A stretch of DNA of 64,000 nt from Xanthobacteraceae bacterium (lineage in GTDB: Bacteria; Pseudomonadota; Alphaproteobacteria; Rhizobiales; Xanthobacteraceae), in NCBI GenBank assembly GCA_019635635.1, contig JAHBZB010000001.1:1488001-1552000 (forward strand), read 5' to 3'. This document shows positions 1 through 8,505 of this stretch, in pieces; position 1 is the stretch's first letter, and each line of letters begins with the position of its first letter. Below the pieces are notes generated by a model that worked only from the letters and a program-made list of their open reading frames with translations, was not told the origin of the DNA and ran no database searches. Both the position numbers and the translations under genes were made by a program.

Positions 1-2
1 CA

Positions 3-605
3 CTCGCCTTGTTCGTGATGAACATGAAGCGCGGACAGGGCTGGTTCCGCGTGATCGCGATTCTGCCGGTGGTGCTTTCGCCGGCGGTCGTCGGCATGAT
101 CTGGCGCACGTTCATGCTCGCGCCGGAATTCGGCATCATCGACTATCTCGCGATCAGCGCGGGCCTCGGCAGCAAGAACTGGCTCGGCGATCCGTTCCTC
201 GCGATGGTGTCGGTCGTCGTGATTCATACCTGGCAATGGACGCCATTCGCCTTCATGGTGCTGCTGGCCTCGCTCGCGTCGCTGCCTGAGGATATTTACG
301 AAGCGGCGCGGATCGACCGTGCTTCGGCCTGGCAGCGCTTCCGCAGAATTACATTGCCGCTGCTGCGCCCGGCGATCGTCATGGTCATCATCATGCGGAC
401 CATGGTTGCGCTCACCGCATTCGCCGCGATATTCACCGTCACCGGTGGCGGGCCGGGTACCGCGACCGAAATCCTCAATCTCTATGCGTACCGGAAATCC
501 TTCACCGAGCTTTCCATTGGCTACGGGTCGGCGCTCGCGGTAGCGCTCCTGATCGTGACGGTTATCATCTCCGCGATTCTGTTTGCGATCCGGAGGGGCA
601 AGTGA
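3..605 (+). CDS. Sugar-type ABC transporter permease (MalF/UgpA-like), 5' end cut by window edge
   Basis: Inner-membrane permease of a carbohydrate-type ABC importer. The reading frame is open from the first complete codon in the window, so the true start lies upstream. The visible 200 or so residues contain several hydrophobic membrane segments and the cytoplasmic EAA loop (EAARIDRASAWQRF), which docks onto the ATPase. The family is usually about 290-310 residues, so roughly a third is missing. The stop overlaps the start of the next permease (GTGA at 602-605), which indicates translational coupling in one operon with the second permease and ATPase. The binding protein is presumably upstream, outside the window. 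The substrate cannot be read from the sequence; a sugar or glycerophosphodiester is usual for the family, and the sulfatase downstream hints at a sulfated compound. Confidence 0.9.
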   Translation, partial: LALFVMNMKRGQGWFRVIAILPVVLSPAVVGMIWRTFMLAPEFGIIDYLAISAGLGSKNWLGDPFLAMVSVVVIHTWQWTPFAFMVLLASLASLPEDIYEAARIDRASAWQRFRRITLPLLRPAIVMVIIMRTMVALTAFAAIFTVTGGGPGTATEILNLYAYRKSFTELSIGYGSALAVALLIVTVIISAILFAIRRGK

Positions 606-1435
606 AGCGCCTGCGGACAATCCTGCTGCTCGCAATCACGGTCGTGTTTCTGCTCGCGTGGGCATTTCCGATCGTCTGGAGCGTGCTCAATTCGCTGAAG
701 ACCGACAAGGACGCGCTGGCCTATCCGCCGAAGCTCCTGTTCGAGCCGACGCTCGATGCCTATCGCGACGTATTGTTCGGCTCCGGCTCGATCCTGCCGA
801 ACCTGCTCTCGAGCATGATCATTTCGCTGGGTACGACTATCGTCACGATGGTGCTGGCGATCCCCGCGGCCTACGCGCTTGCCCGATTGCGATTCCGGGG
901 AAAGAAATTTACCGGCTTCTATGTGCTGGCCACGCAGATGTTGCCGCCGGTCGGCATTATCATTCCGTATTACATCGTACTGCGAAACATTGGCTGGATC
1001 GACACTTATCAGGGCATCATCCTGATCTATCTCTCGTTCTCATTGCCGTTCGCGATCTGGCTCCTGGTCTCGTACTTCGAGGACATTCCCTACGAGATGG
1101 AGGAGGCCGCCTACCTAGACGGTGCAAGCCGGCTGCGCACGCTCTGGCGCATCATCATTCCGCAGGTGCGCGGCGGCATCGCCGTCACGGTGGTTTTCGT
1201 GTTTCTCAACGCATGGAATGAATTTCTGTTCGCTGTCGTACTGAGCGGCAATACCGTGCGGCCGGTAACGATCGCGATGTTCAATTTCGTTTCCGTGGAA
1301 CAGACGCTGTGGGCGAAGCTCGCGGCCGTTTCGGTGCTTGCGATGCTGCCCGTCGTAATCCTCGGTATCGTCGCGCAGAAGCATATCGTGAAAGGTCTGA
1401 CGGTCGGCGCCGTCAAGGGAGGGGGGCGCCGATGA
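602..1435 (+). CDS. Sugar-type ABC transporter permease (MalG/UgpE-like)
   Basis: Second inner-membrane permease of the importer, 277 residues, the normal length for the MalG/UgpE family. Hydrophobic segments run through the protein, and the EAA loop (EEAAYLDGASRLRTLWRIIIP) sits around residues 190-210. The start is GTG at 602 and overlaps the stop of the preceding permease. The stop overlaps the ATG of the ATPase (ATGA at 1432-1435). This tight coupling shows the two permeases and the ATPase are made together. The assignment to the carbohydrate (CUT1) class is from family knowledge; the exact solute is not determinable here. Confidence 0.92.
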   Translation: MKRLRTILLLAITVVFLLAWAFPIVWSVLNSLKTDKDALAYPPKLLFEPTLDAYRDVLFGSGSILPNLLSSMIISLGTTIVTMVLAIPAAYALARLRFRGKKFTGFYVLATQMLPPVGIIIPYYIVLRNIGWIDTYQGIILIYLSFSLPFAIWLLVSYFEDIPYEMEEAAYLDGASRLRTLWRIIIPQVRGGIAVTVVFVFLNAWNEFLFAVVLSGNTVRPVTIAMFNFVSVEQTLWAKLAAVSVLAMLPVVILGIVAQKHIVKGLTVGAVKGGGRR

Positions 1436-2487
1436 GTGCGCGTGGTCAGGTCGTTTTCAAGGACATCTGGAAGAAGCACGGCGAATTCGTCGCGTTGAAG
1501 AACGTGAATTTCGAGATCGAGCCGGGCGAATTTTTCGCGCTTCTGGGGCCTTCGGGCTCCGGCAAGAGCACGACCTTGCGCATTCTCGCGGGTCTTGATG
1601 CGCCGACGGCAGGGCAGGTGTTCATCGACGGCAAGGATGTCACCGGTGCAGACGCGGCCGAGCGCGACGTCGCGATGGTGTTCCAGAGCTATGCGCTCTA
1701 TCCGCATATGACGGTCGCGGAGAATATTTCCTTTCCGCTCGAAATGGCGAAGATGCCGAAAGCGGAAATCGCGCCTGCGGTGTTCGACGCCGCGCGCAAG
1801 GTGAAGATCGAGCATCTGCTCGACCGCAGGCCGGGCCAGCTTTCCGGCGGGCAGCAGCAGCGTTGCGCGCTGGCGCGTGCGATCGTTCGCAAGGCCCGGC
1901 TGTTTCTGCTCGACGAACCGCTTTCGAATCTCGATGCGAAGCTGCGGTTGGAGACGCGGGTCGAGTTGAAAAAGCTCCAGCGTTCGCTCGGTATGACCGC
2001 GGTTTACGTCACGCATGATCAGGAAGAAGCGATGACGCTAGCCGACCGCATGGCAGTGTTCATGGCGGGTGAAATCCAGCAGATAGGCACGCCGGAGGAA
2101 GTCTTCGCCAAGCCGAATTCGATAGACATTGCGGGATTCATCGGCAACCCGCCGATGAATCTGGTGCAGGCGAAATATCAGGACGGCGACGTTTTTCTTG
2201 GCGGGCACAAGTTCGAGACCACGATGCAGGCCGCAGGTTCGCGCGACGTGGTCGCCGGTATCCGGCCCGGTGCAATCCGGCTTGGCGGCGACGGATTGCA
2301 ATCGCGTGTCGATCTCGTCGAGCATCTCGGCGATACGGCCGTGCTCGATCTCGACATCGGCGGCGCCCTGATGCGGGTGCGCGTAAGCGACGAGAACGTG
2401 CCGAAAGAAGGCGACACGGTTGCGATCACCGCCCGCCCACAGGATATTCACTTGTTCGATTCCCAAACCAGAATGCGGCTTTCCTGA
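1432..2487 (+). CDS. ABC transporter ATP-binding protein (UgpC/MalK-like)
   Basis: ATPase that powers the sugar-type importer, 351 residues. Walker A GPSGSGKST begins at residue 39, the ABC signature LSGGQQQR at 137, Walker B LFLLDEP at 157, and the switch histidine is in VTHDQ near 195. The C-terminal third (after about residue 240) is the OB-fold/TOBE regulatory domain usual in MalK/UgpC proteins. The chosen start is the ATG overlapping the upstream stop codon; a longer open frame begins at 1309, but its extra residues are low-complexity and lie inside the permease gene. One base separates its stop from the start of the regulator gene, so the regulator is probably cotranscribed. Confidence 0.95.
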   Translation: MSARGQVVFKDIWKKHGEFVALKNVNFEIEPGEFFALLGPSGSGKSTTLRILAGLDAPTAGQVFIDGKDVTGADAAERDVAMVFQSYALYPHMTVAENISFPLEMAKMPKAEIAPAVFDAARKVKIEHLLDRRPGQLSGGQQQRCALARAIVRKARLFLLDEPLSNLDAKLRLETRVELKKLQRSLGMTAVYVTHDQEEAMTLADRMAVFMAGEIQQIGTPEEVFAKPNSIDIAGFIGNPPMNLVQAKYQDGDVFLGGHKFETTMQAAGSRDVVAGIRPGAIRLGGDGLQSRVDLVEHLGDTAVLDLDIGGALMRVRVSDENVPKEGDTVAITARPQDIHLFDSQTRMRLS

Positions 2488-2488
2488 A

Positions 2489-3268
2489 ATGAAAACCTCG
2501 ACACAGAAAGCCGCCGTCGCACTCGCTAACGGCAAACAGGGAGCCGTGCAGGCCGCCATTCCGCTTCACATCCAGATACGGGAGTCGATCCGGACTCAGG
2601 TGAGGAAAGGCGAATTGATCGACGCCGAGGGACGCCTGATGACCGAGGCCGAACTCGGCCGCTATTTCGGCGTGAGCCGCATTACGATCCGCAACGCGAT
2701 TTCGCCGCTCGTGCATGAGGGCATGTTCGCGCGCTCGCGCGGGCGCGGCACGTTTCTAAAGTCCAACCAGCCGGAAAACTGGGTCGGCCGCCTGATGGGG
2801 TTTTCCGAAACCATTCGTGACGCGGGCTATGCCGCAGGCGCGAAAGTGCTTCAGCAAGGCATGACCAACCGCCACGACGCCGGTGTGAGGGATAAGTTGC
2901 AGGAACGGGCGGTATGGCAGTTGAAGCGGGTCCGCTTCGCCGACGAAACGCCAATCGCGATCGAGCATGCATTTTATCCGCCGGATATCGGTCTCGAGCT
3001 GGAAAAGCGCGATCTCATCAAGATCATCATGTACAGCGTGCTCGAGGACGAACTCGGTCATGAAATCGCCGAAGCCAAGCAGACGATCGGCGCCGGTCTG
3101 ACCGACGCGACCAGCGCAAAACTTCTCGGTGTAAAGGCCGGCGGTCCACTATTGACGATCGAGCGCCTGACTCTCGGTAAGGACGGCCGCGCGCTCGAAC
3201 TTCTGCGCGCCTCCTATCTTCCCGACTATTTCCGTCTCAGCATCAGTCTCACGCGGCGGCACGCGTAG
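2489..3268 (+). CDS. GntR-family transcriptional regulator, HutC/UTRA subfamily
   Basis: DNA-binding regulator, 260 residues. Residues about 20-95 form the winged helix-turn-helix (IPLHIQIRESIRTQV followed by MTEAELGRYFGVSRITIRNA), and the C-terminal half has the UTRA ligand-binding pattern (RVRFADETPIAIEHAFYP; LTLGKDGRALEL). UTRA domains bind small effectors, often sugars or amino acids, that release the repressor. It lies directly after the transporter ATPase and before the sulfatase, so it most likely controls this operon in response to its substrate. The start is the ATG one base after the upstream stop. The effector is unknown. Confidence 0.9.
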   Translation: MKTSTQKAAVALANGKQGAVQAAIPLHIQIRESIRTQVRKGELIDAEGRLMTEAELGRYFGVSRITIRNAISPLVHEGMFARSRGRGTFLKSNQPENWVGRLMGFSETIRDAGYAAGAKVLQQGMTNRHDAGVRDKLQERAVWQLKRVRFADETPIAIEHAFYPPDIGLELEKRDLIKIIMYSVLEDELGHEIAEAKQTIGAGLTDATSAKLLGVKAGGPLLTIERLTLGKDGRALELLRASYLPDYFRLSISLTRRHA

Positions 3269-3296
3269 GCCAGCGTTTCCGAAGGAAAACAAGATC

Positions 3297-4925
3297 ATGG
3301 CAAGCGGCAAGAAGCCCAACGTACTCATCATTCTGAACGATGATATGGGCTATTCGGATATCGGCTGTTACGGCGGCGAGATCGAGACGCCGAACCTCGA
3401 CCGGCTCGCGGCGAACGGTCTGCGCTATTCCCAGTTTTACAATACCGCGCGGTGCAGCCCGTCGCGCGCCTCGCTTTTGACCGGCCTGCATCCGCACCAG
3501 ACCGGCATCGGCATTCTGACTTACAGCAACGGACCGGAAGGCTATGCCGGAAACCTGAACCGCAGCTGTGTCACCATCGCCGAAGTGCTGAAGCAGCAGA
3601 ATTATAAGACCTATCTCAGCGGCAAATGGCACGTCGCACAGAATTTGACCGAGCCGACCGATGCATGGCCCATGCAGCGCGGCTTCGATCATTTTTACGG
3701 GACGATCATCGGCGCGGGGAGTTTCTACCATCCGACGACGCTCACACGCGGCAATGAGAACGTAGAGCACGAATACGAGAAGGACCCGTCGTTCTTCTAC
3801 ACCGATGCGATCAGCGATCAGGCGGTGGAGTATATCCGGCAGCACAAGAGCGAGAGTGGAGATGCGCCGTTCTTCCAATATGTCGCCTACACCGCGCCGC
3901 ATTGGCCGCTACATGCGCATGAAGAAGACATCAAGAAGTATAAAGGCCGTTTCGATGCGGGCTGGGACCGGCTGCGCGAGGAGCGCCTGAAACGTCTGGT
4001 CGATGACGGCATCCTGCATCCGAATTGGAAGCTGACCGATCGCGATCCGAGTCAGCCGCCGTTCGACGAAGCGAAGCATCGCGAATGGACGCTGCGCTGC
4101 ATGGAAGTTTATGCCGCGCAGATCGACCGCATGGATCAGGGTATCGGCCGCATCCTCAAGGCGCTCGAAGAGACGGGCCAGTTGGAGAACACGTTGCTTA
4201 TCTTCCTTTCGGATAACGGTGCCTGCGCCGAAGACATTCCGGAAGGCGTAACCGCGGAAGAATTGATTGGCCTCATGATCGCGAAAGCAAAGACGCGCGA
4301 CGGCAAGCCCGTGCGCTTCGGCAACGATCCGTCGATCATGCCCGGCGCGGAAGATACCTATCAAAGCTACGGCATCGCCTGGGCTAATCTCTCCAATGCG
4401 CCGTTCCGGCTTTACAAGCACTGGATTCACGAGGGCGGCATCGCGACGCCGTTCATCGTGCATTGGCCGGCCGGCATCAAGGAGAAGGGTGGGTTGCGTC
4501 ACAACCCGTATCAATTGCCCGACATCATGGCGACGGTCGTAGATGTGGCCGGTGCCGCCTATCCCGAGGAGTACAAAGGCAACCGGATTCTTCCGCTCGA
4601 AGGCGTGAGCATGGTGCCGTCATTCGGCGCGGAAGCGCCAATGCGCGGTCCGCTGTTCTGGGAGCACGAAGGCAACGCTGCCGTGCGTGTCGGGAAATGG
4701 AAGCTGGTGCGTAAATATCCCGGTCCATGGGAGCTTTACGACATGGAGCTCGACCGCACCGAGTTGCACGATCTCGCCGCACAGCATCCCGAGCGCGTGA
4801 AAGAGATGAAAGCGCAGTACGACGTTTGGGCGAAGCGCTGCGGCGTTATTCCGCGCGAGAAGATTCTCGAACTGATGAAAGCGCAGGGCGAAACCGCGTT
4901 CTGGGAAGAAGAAAAGCAGAAATAA
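3297..4925 (+). CDS. Arylsulfatase-family sulfatase (Cys type)
   Basis: Sulfuric-ester hydrolase of the alkaline-phosphatase superfamily, 542 residues. The N-terminal metal-binding pattern is present (NVLIILNDDMGYSDIG). The modification motif C53-S-P-S-R is within ARCSPSRASLLTG, and a further metal site is FLSDNGA. Cys53 must be converted to formylglycine before the enzyme is active, and the converting enzyme is encoded 20 bases downstream. No signal peptide is seen, so the enzyme probably acts in the cytoplasm on an imported sulfate ester, consistent with the ABC importer upstream. The start ATG is preceded by a GGAAAAC stretch. The natural substrate is unknown; aryl or carbohydrate sulfates are both possible. 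Confidence 0.93.
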   Translation: MASGKKPNVLIILNDDMGYSDIGCYGGEIETPNLDRLAANGLRYSQFYNTARCSPSRASLLTGLHPHQTGIGILTYSNGPEGYAGNLNRSCVTIAEVLKQQNYKTYLSGKWHVAQNLTEPTDAWPMQRGFDHFYGTIIGAGSFYHPTTLTRGNENVEHEYEKDPSFFYTDAISDQAVEYIRQHKSESGDAPFFQYVAYTAPHWPLHAHEEDIKKYKGRFDAGWDRLREERLKRLVDDGILHPNWKLTDRDPSQPPFDEAKHREWTLRCMEVYAAQIDRMDQGIGRILKALEETGQLENTLLIFLSDNGACAEDIPEGVTAEELIGLMIAKAKTRDGKPVRFGNDPSIMPGAEDTYQSYGIAWANLSNAPFRLYKHWIHEGGIATPFIVHWPAGIKEKGGLRHNPYQLPDIMATVVDVAGAAYPEEYKGNRILPLEGVSMVPSFGAEAPMRGPLFWEHEGNAAVRVGKWKLVRKYPGPWELYDMELDRTELHDLAAQHPERVKEMKAQYDVWAKRCGVIPREKILELMKAQGETAFWEEEKQK

Positions 4926-4945
4926 AAGAAGCGAGGTCGCGCGCG

Positions 4946-5890
4946 ATGGCTGAGGGAAATCCGAGCTGCTGCGCTAAGCGTGAAGCGGTGGCTGCGCCGC
5001 CGACGCGCGTAGCGTATGCGTTCAAGCCCTCGTCGACCGAAATTCGCCGCCGCTGGAGCCCATCCATCGGCGGCGCTTTCCTGATGGGTTCGGCAGACAA
5101 AAGATTTCCGGAAGATGGCGAGGGACCTGTTCGCGAGGTGATGCTGAATCCATTTGCGATCGCATGCCACGCCGTCAGCAATCTTCAGTTCGGCGATTTC
5201 GTGCGCGAGACCGGCTATACCACCGACGCGGAGCATTATGGCTGGAGCTTCGTTTTCGACGGCCTGCTCGCCGAAGAAAGCAGGCGTGAATACAAGAGCA
5301 GAGCAGCGGAGACGCCGTGGTGGATACAGGTTCCGCATGCCTATTGGGCGCAGCCGGAGGGTGCGGACAGCACGGTGCTCGACCGTCTCGACCACCCTGC
5401 CGTGCACATTTCATGGAACGACGCGAAGGCATATTGCCATTGGTCCGGTACGCGGCTTCCGACCGAAGCAGAATGGGAAATGGCTGCGCGCGGTGGGCTC
5501 GAGCAGGCGACGTATGCTTGGGGCGACGAACTTCATCCGGGAGGAGAGCATCGCTGCAACATCTGGCAGGGAAACTTTCCCGATCTGAACACTGCCGCCG
5601 ACGGCTATTCAGGTACGGCGCCGGTGCATGCGTTCGAGCCGAACGGCTATGGCCTTCACAATGTCGCGGGCAATGTCTGGGAGTGGTGCGAGGATTATTT
5701 CTCGCCGCTTTATCACGCGAAAACTTCCGCACGAAATCCCATGAACGAAGAGCCGGCACCCAACCGCTCCTTGCGAGGAGGGTCGTTTCTTTGTCATGAG
5801 TCTTACTGCAACCGGTATCGCGTAGCCGCGCGAAGCAGTAATACGCCGGAGAGTGCGGCAAGCAATACCGGTTTCAGGGTTGTTCGCTAG
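4946..5890 (+). CDS. Formylglycine-generating enzyme (sulfatase-modifying factor)
   Basis: Copper-dependent oxidase that converts the sulfatase active-site cysteine to formylglycine; 314 residues from the ATG at 4946. The family pattern is clear: GGAFLMGS near residue 42, RLPTEAEWEMAARGG at 170-184, NVAGNVWEWCEDYF at 239-252. The catalytic cysteine pair lies in CHESYC (Cys283 and Cys288), followed by RYRVAARSSNTPESAASN as in bona fide human and actinobacterial enzymes. Many FGE-sulfatase-domain paralogues lack these cysteines, so this one is likely a true FGE. It follows the sulfatase with a 20-base gap, forming a self-contained sulfatase maturation unit. It could also activate the second sulfatase at 39453-41132. 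Confidence 0.94.
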   Translation: MAEGNPSCCAKREAVAAPPTRVAYAFKPSSTEIRRRWSPSIGGAFLMGSADKRFPEDGEGPVREVMLNPFAIACHAVSNLQFGDFVRETGYTTDAEHYGWSFVFDGLLAEESRREYKSRAAETPWWIQVPHAYWAQPEGADSTVLDRLDHPAVHISWNDAKAYCHWSGTRLPTEAEWEMAARGGLEQATYAWGDELHPGGEHRCNIWQGNFPDLNTAADGYSGTAPVHAFEPNGYGLHNVAGNVWEWCEDYFSPLYHAKTSARNPMNEEPAPNRSLRGGSFLCHESYCNRYRVAARSSNTPESAASNTGFRVVR

Positions 5891-5958
5891 GGCGCCGCGA
5901 CAGACGGAAACTCCGAGCATCAGCAGGAGACGTCCGGCACCACGTACCGCCGATGAAA

Positions 5959-5996
5959 TCCCGGAACGCGCGGCAAGAGTTGCAGGTATTCCGGGA
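5959..5996. terminator. Possible hairpin after the sulfatase operon
   Basis: TCCCGGAA at 5959-5966 pairs exactly with TTCCGGGA at 5989-5996 across a 22-base loop, 68 bases after the stop of the formylglycine-generating enzyme. No T run follows, so an intrinsic terminator is only a possibility; it might instead be an operator or mean nothing. Confidence 0.3.
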
Positions 5997-6029
5997 CGGG
6001 TGTGAGCGCATGGACTTCATTTCCGATAT

Positions 6030-6047
6030 ACTTCATCCGGGTGAAGT
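6030..6047. promoter_or_regulatory. Near-perfect 18-bp palindrome upstream of methyltransferase gene
   Basis: ACTTCATCC-GGGTGAAGT reads the same on both strands at all but one pair of positions. It lies 17 bases before the ATG at 6065. That position suits a repressor operator over the promoter or leader, or a small leader hairpin. No regulator can be assigned. Confidence 0.3.
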
Positions 6048-6064
6048 AAGGATGCGGGGCAGCC

Positions 6065-7045
6065 ATGCCGGTTAGGGAAGAAGACGTCATCGCGGCCTAT
6101 CGGCTGATTCTCGGCAGATATCCCGAGTCGGAAGACGTCGTGAAACGGCATTCTTCCGTGAGCAACGTCCATCAGCTTCGCGATGCGTTCCTCGATAGCG
6201 AAGAGTTTCGCCAGAAATACGCGAACCGGCGCAAGGCCGACATTCAGGATTTAACGCTGTATCTTCCGGTTACCGTTCCGCCACTTTCGATCGATGTTGC
6301 CTGCCCGGCGCCGGAGCGCCGACTCTTTCTGGAGCGGGTGGCAAGCACATGGAAAAAGCTCGGCCAAGAACGGCCGCATTGGTCGGTGCTCACGGATTCG
6401 AAGTTTTTGCCCGATTCGATCGATCACAATGTCGATGAGTTTCATCGGTCCGGCGCCGACGATCTGAAGATCATTCGTGCGATTCTGGCGCGTTGCGCGC
6501 CGCAGTTTGAACTCCGGGTCGCAGACATCACAGAATATGGCTGCGGCATCGGCCGGGTCACCACGCATCTCGCGAGGGCATGCAAGGCGGTTTTCGCGTG
6601 CGACGTCTCGCAATCGCATCTCGATCTCGCAAGCGAACATATCCACCGGGAAAATCTCGCCAACGTCTCGTTCCATCTCGTTACCGAAGACGAACTAAAT
6701 CCAGCGCCGGAATGCGATCTATGGTTCAGCCGTCTCGTGCTGCAACATAATCCGCCGCCGGTTATTGCCGCGATTCTCGAGCGCGCATTCGCGAAAATCA
6801 GGCGGGGTGGAGTCGCGATCTTTCAGGTGCCGACCTACTGGACGGGTTATTCCTTCAGGCTTTCGAACTATCTTAAGGTGCCGCCGTCGCCAGAGATGGA
6901 AATGCACGTTATTCCTCAGCAGGATGTTTTTCGCATTGCTGCGTCGTGCGGCTTTCTGCCGACCGAGGTGAGGGAAGACAACAGCGTTGGAGCGCCTCAC
7001 ATGGCCGTTTCGAGCGTGTTCTGTTTTGTGAAGCAAAGAAAGTAA
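6065..7045 (+). CDS. Class I SAM-dependent methyltransferase with N-terminal DUF4214-like segment
   Basis: The first 55 or so residues (VIAAYRLILGRYPESEDVV ... SEEFRQKY) resemble the short DUF4214-like repeat often fused to rhizobial glycan-modifying enzymes. A class I methyltransferase fold follows, with the SAM-binding glycine motif EYGCGIGRVTTHLA at about 160 and the acidic ACDVSQSH after it. 326 residues. It opens a cluster of glycosyltransferases and a membrane methyltransferase, so methylation of a surface sugar or lipid-linked glycan is the reasonable inference. The substrate is unknown. A purine-rich GGGG lies about 8 bases before the start. Confidence 0.8.
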   Translation: MPVREEDVIAAYRLILGRYPESEDVVKRHSSVSNVHQLRDAFLDSEEFRQKYANRRKADIQDLTLYLPVTVPPLSIDVACPAPERRLFLERVASTWKKLGQERPHWSVLTDSKFLPDSIDHNVDEFHRSGADDLKIIRAILARCAPQFELRVADITEYGCGIGRVTTHLARACKAVFACDVSQSHLDLASEHIHRENLANVSFHLVTEDELNPAPECDLWFSRLVLQHNPPPVIAAILERAFAKIRRGGVAIFQVPTYWTGYSFRLSNYLKVPPSPEMEMHVIPQQDVFRIAASCGFLPTEVREDNSVGAPHMAVSSVFCFVKQRK

Positions 7046-7060
7046 CGGCTGCGAAGCGCC

Positions 7061-7828
7061 ATGAAACTAACCGACACCATGATTGGCCAGGGGAATTTTA
7101 TTTTTCGCTGGCGTTCGTATCTTCCGCTCGCCATCGTTCCGGTGGCCGCGTTGATTTTCGCGGATGGGTTCTCCATCGCCGCGAAGTTCAGCGACGCGGC
7201 GCGCGCGCGCTGGGATATATTCTGCATGCTGCTTTCCTGCGCGGGTTTTGCCTTGCGGATAGCGACGGTGGGATATGTTCCGTCACTCACCTCTGGGCGA
7301 AATACGCGGGAACATCATGCCGACGTTCTGAATACGACCGGCATGTATTCGTTGGTGCGGCATCCTCTCTATGTCGCCAACTTTCTAGTTTTTCTCGGAT
7401 TTTGCCTTGTGTTGAAAAACGCCGCGTTCGTCGTTTTCGCGGTCGTTGCCTATGTCCTCTATTACGAGAGGATCATTCTCGCGGAAGAGCAATTTCTCGA
7501 ATCCGCGTTCGGCGAGAAGTTCAGGGAGTGGGCATCGAGAACACCTACGGTGATACCGTCCTTGCGTTTATGGCAAGCACCGGCGCTGTCGTTTTCTTGG
7601 CGCACGGCGATCTTGCGCGAATATCACGGCGTGCTGCTCATCGGCGCGGTCTTTTTCGTGCTGCGAATGATCGAAGGCGTCGCGATTCAAGGCAGGGCCG
7701 CCCGTGAAGTTCTTGCGGCAAGCACCTTGCAACTTTGGATCTTTGCCGCCTCGGCGGCTTTCTATGCCGTCGCCTATGTGATTAGAAAGCATACCAGCTG
7801 GCTGTCGGCCTTTGGGCGTGGGCCGTAA
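7061..7828 (+). CDS. Isoprenylcysteine-carboxylmethyltransferase-like membrane methyltransferase
   Basis: Polytopic membrane protein of 255 residues. The pattern GMYSLVRHPLYVANFLVFLG followed by EEQFLESAFGEKFREW is the conserved C-terminal SAM-binding and catalytic region of the ICMT/PEMT family. Bacterial members methylate phospholipids or other lipid head groups; none of this can be specified here. It starts 15 bases after the preceding methyltransferase gene and precedes glycosyltransferases, suggesting a role in modifying a lipid-linked glycan or lipid A region. After the usual catalytic domain, about 80 further residues contain two more hydrophobic segments, which is longer than the minimal family member. 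Confidence 0.8.
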   Translation: MKLTDTMIGQGNFIFRWRSYLPLAIVPVAALIFADGFSIAAKFSDAARARWDIFCMLLSCAGFALRIATVGYVPSLTSGRNTREHHADVLNTTGMYSLVRHPLYVANFLVFLGFCLVLKNAAFVVFAVVAYVLYYERIILAEEQFLESAFGEKFREWASRTPTVIPSLRLWQAPALSFSWRTAILREYHGVLLIGAVFFVLRMIEGVAIQGRAAREVLAASTLQLWIFAASAAFYAVAYVIRKHTSWLSAFGRGP

Positions 7829-7845
7829 ACGAGTTTGCGATATCG

Positions 7846-8499
7846 ATGCCGGTGATTCCGAAAAAACTCCATATGATCTGGGTTGGCGACGAAAGCATGC
7901 GCCCTGACGAATGGATTGCGACGTGGCGGCGCAATCATGCCGATTGGGATTTTCGTCTTTGGGATAATTCTGACCTCGAGACCGAGCCTTGGATCTGCCG
8001 CAGGCAATTGCAGCAACTGGCAAAGGAAAAGAGGTGGGAGGGCGTCGCGGACGTAATGCGATACGAGATCCTGCTGCGCCACGGCGGATTTTATGCCGAT
8101 TGCGATTCGATTTCCCTGCGTCCACTGGACGACTGGCTGCTTGCGGCTCCGTTGTTCGCCGTCTGGGAAAGCGAAGTCCACGCTCCCGGCCTGATTGCGA
8201 ACGGTTTTATCGGTGCCGTTCCGGATCATCCGGCTCTCGCCGAACTCGTCGAGCGGGTCAGGCGGCTCGATAACCCGCTTCGTTCCCGCCGCGGGTGGTT
8301 GCCATGGACTAAGAAAGTCGCTCCATGGAAATCGACGGGCCCGGCGCTGTTCACGCGTGTGCTTCGCTCGCAGCCGCCGGAAAAGGTTATCATTCTGCCG
8401 TCGGTCATGTTTCTGCCGCGGCATTTCCGCGAAACGGACGAGCGCGCCGCCGATGTCGTCTACGCGCGGCATTTCTGGTCGACGACTCTTAACTCCTGA
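7846..8499 (+). CDS. GT32-type glycosyltransferase with DXD motif
   Basis: Short glycosyltransferase of 217 residues. It begins IPKKLHMIWVGDESMRPDEW and carries the DXD metal/nucleotide-sugar motif D85-C-D87 within GGFYADCDSISL, preceded by ADVMRYEILLRHGG. This is the pattern of the Gly_transf_sug/GT32 family, whose members transfer hexoses in capsule or lipopolysaccharide synthesis. It is cytoplasmic, with no membrane segment. It lies between a membrane methyltransferase and a GT4 enzyme, seven bases before the latter, so it is likely part of a surface-glycan operon. Donor and acceptor are unknown. Confidence 0.85.
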   Translation: MPVIPKKLHMIWVGDESMRPDEWIATWRRNHADWDFRLWDNSDLETEPWICRRQLQQLAKEKRWEGVADVMRYEILLRHGGFYADCDSISLRPLDDWLLAAPLFAVWESEVHAPGLIANGFIGAVPDHPALAELVERVRRLDNPLRSRRGWLPWTKKVAPWKSTGPALFTRVLRSQPPEKVIILPSVMFLPRHFRETDERAADVVYARHFWSTTLNS

Positions 8500-8505
8500 C
8501 CGGCC

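Noticed and set aside
1111-2016. Long open frame (301 codons) on the minus strand opposite the second permease and ATPase
   Set aside because: It is antisense to strongly supported genes, and the peptide is Arg-rich with no family pattern. It reflects GC-rich codon bias on the other strand.
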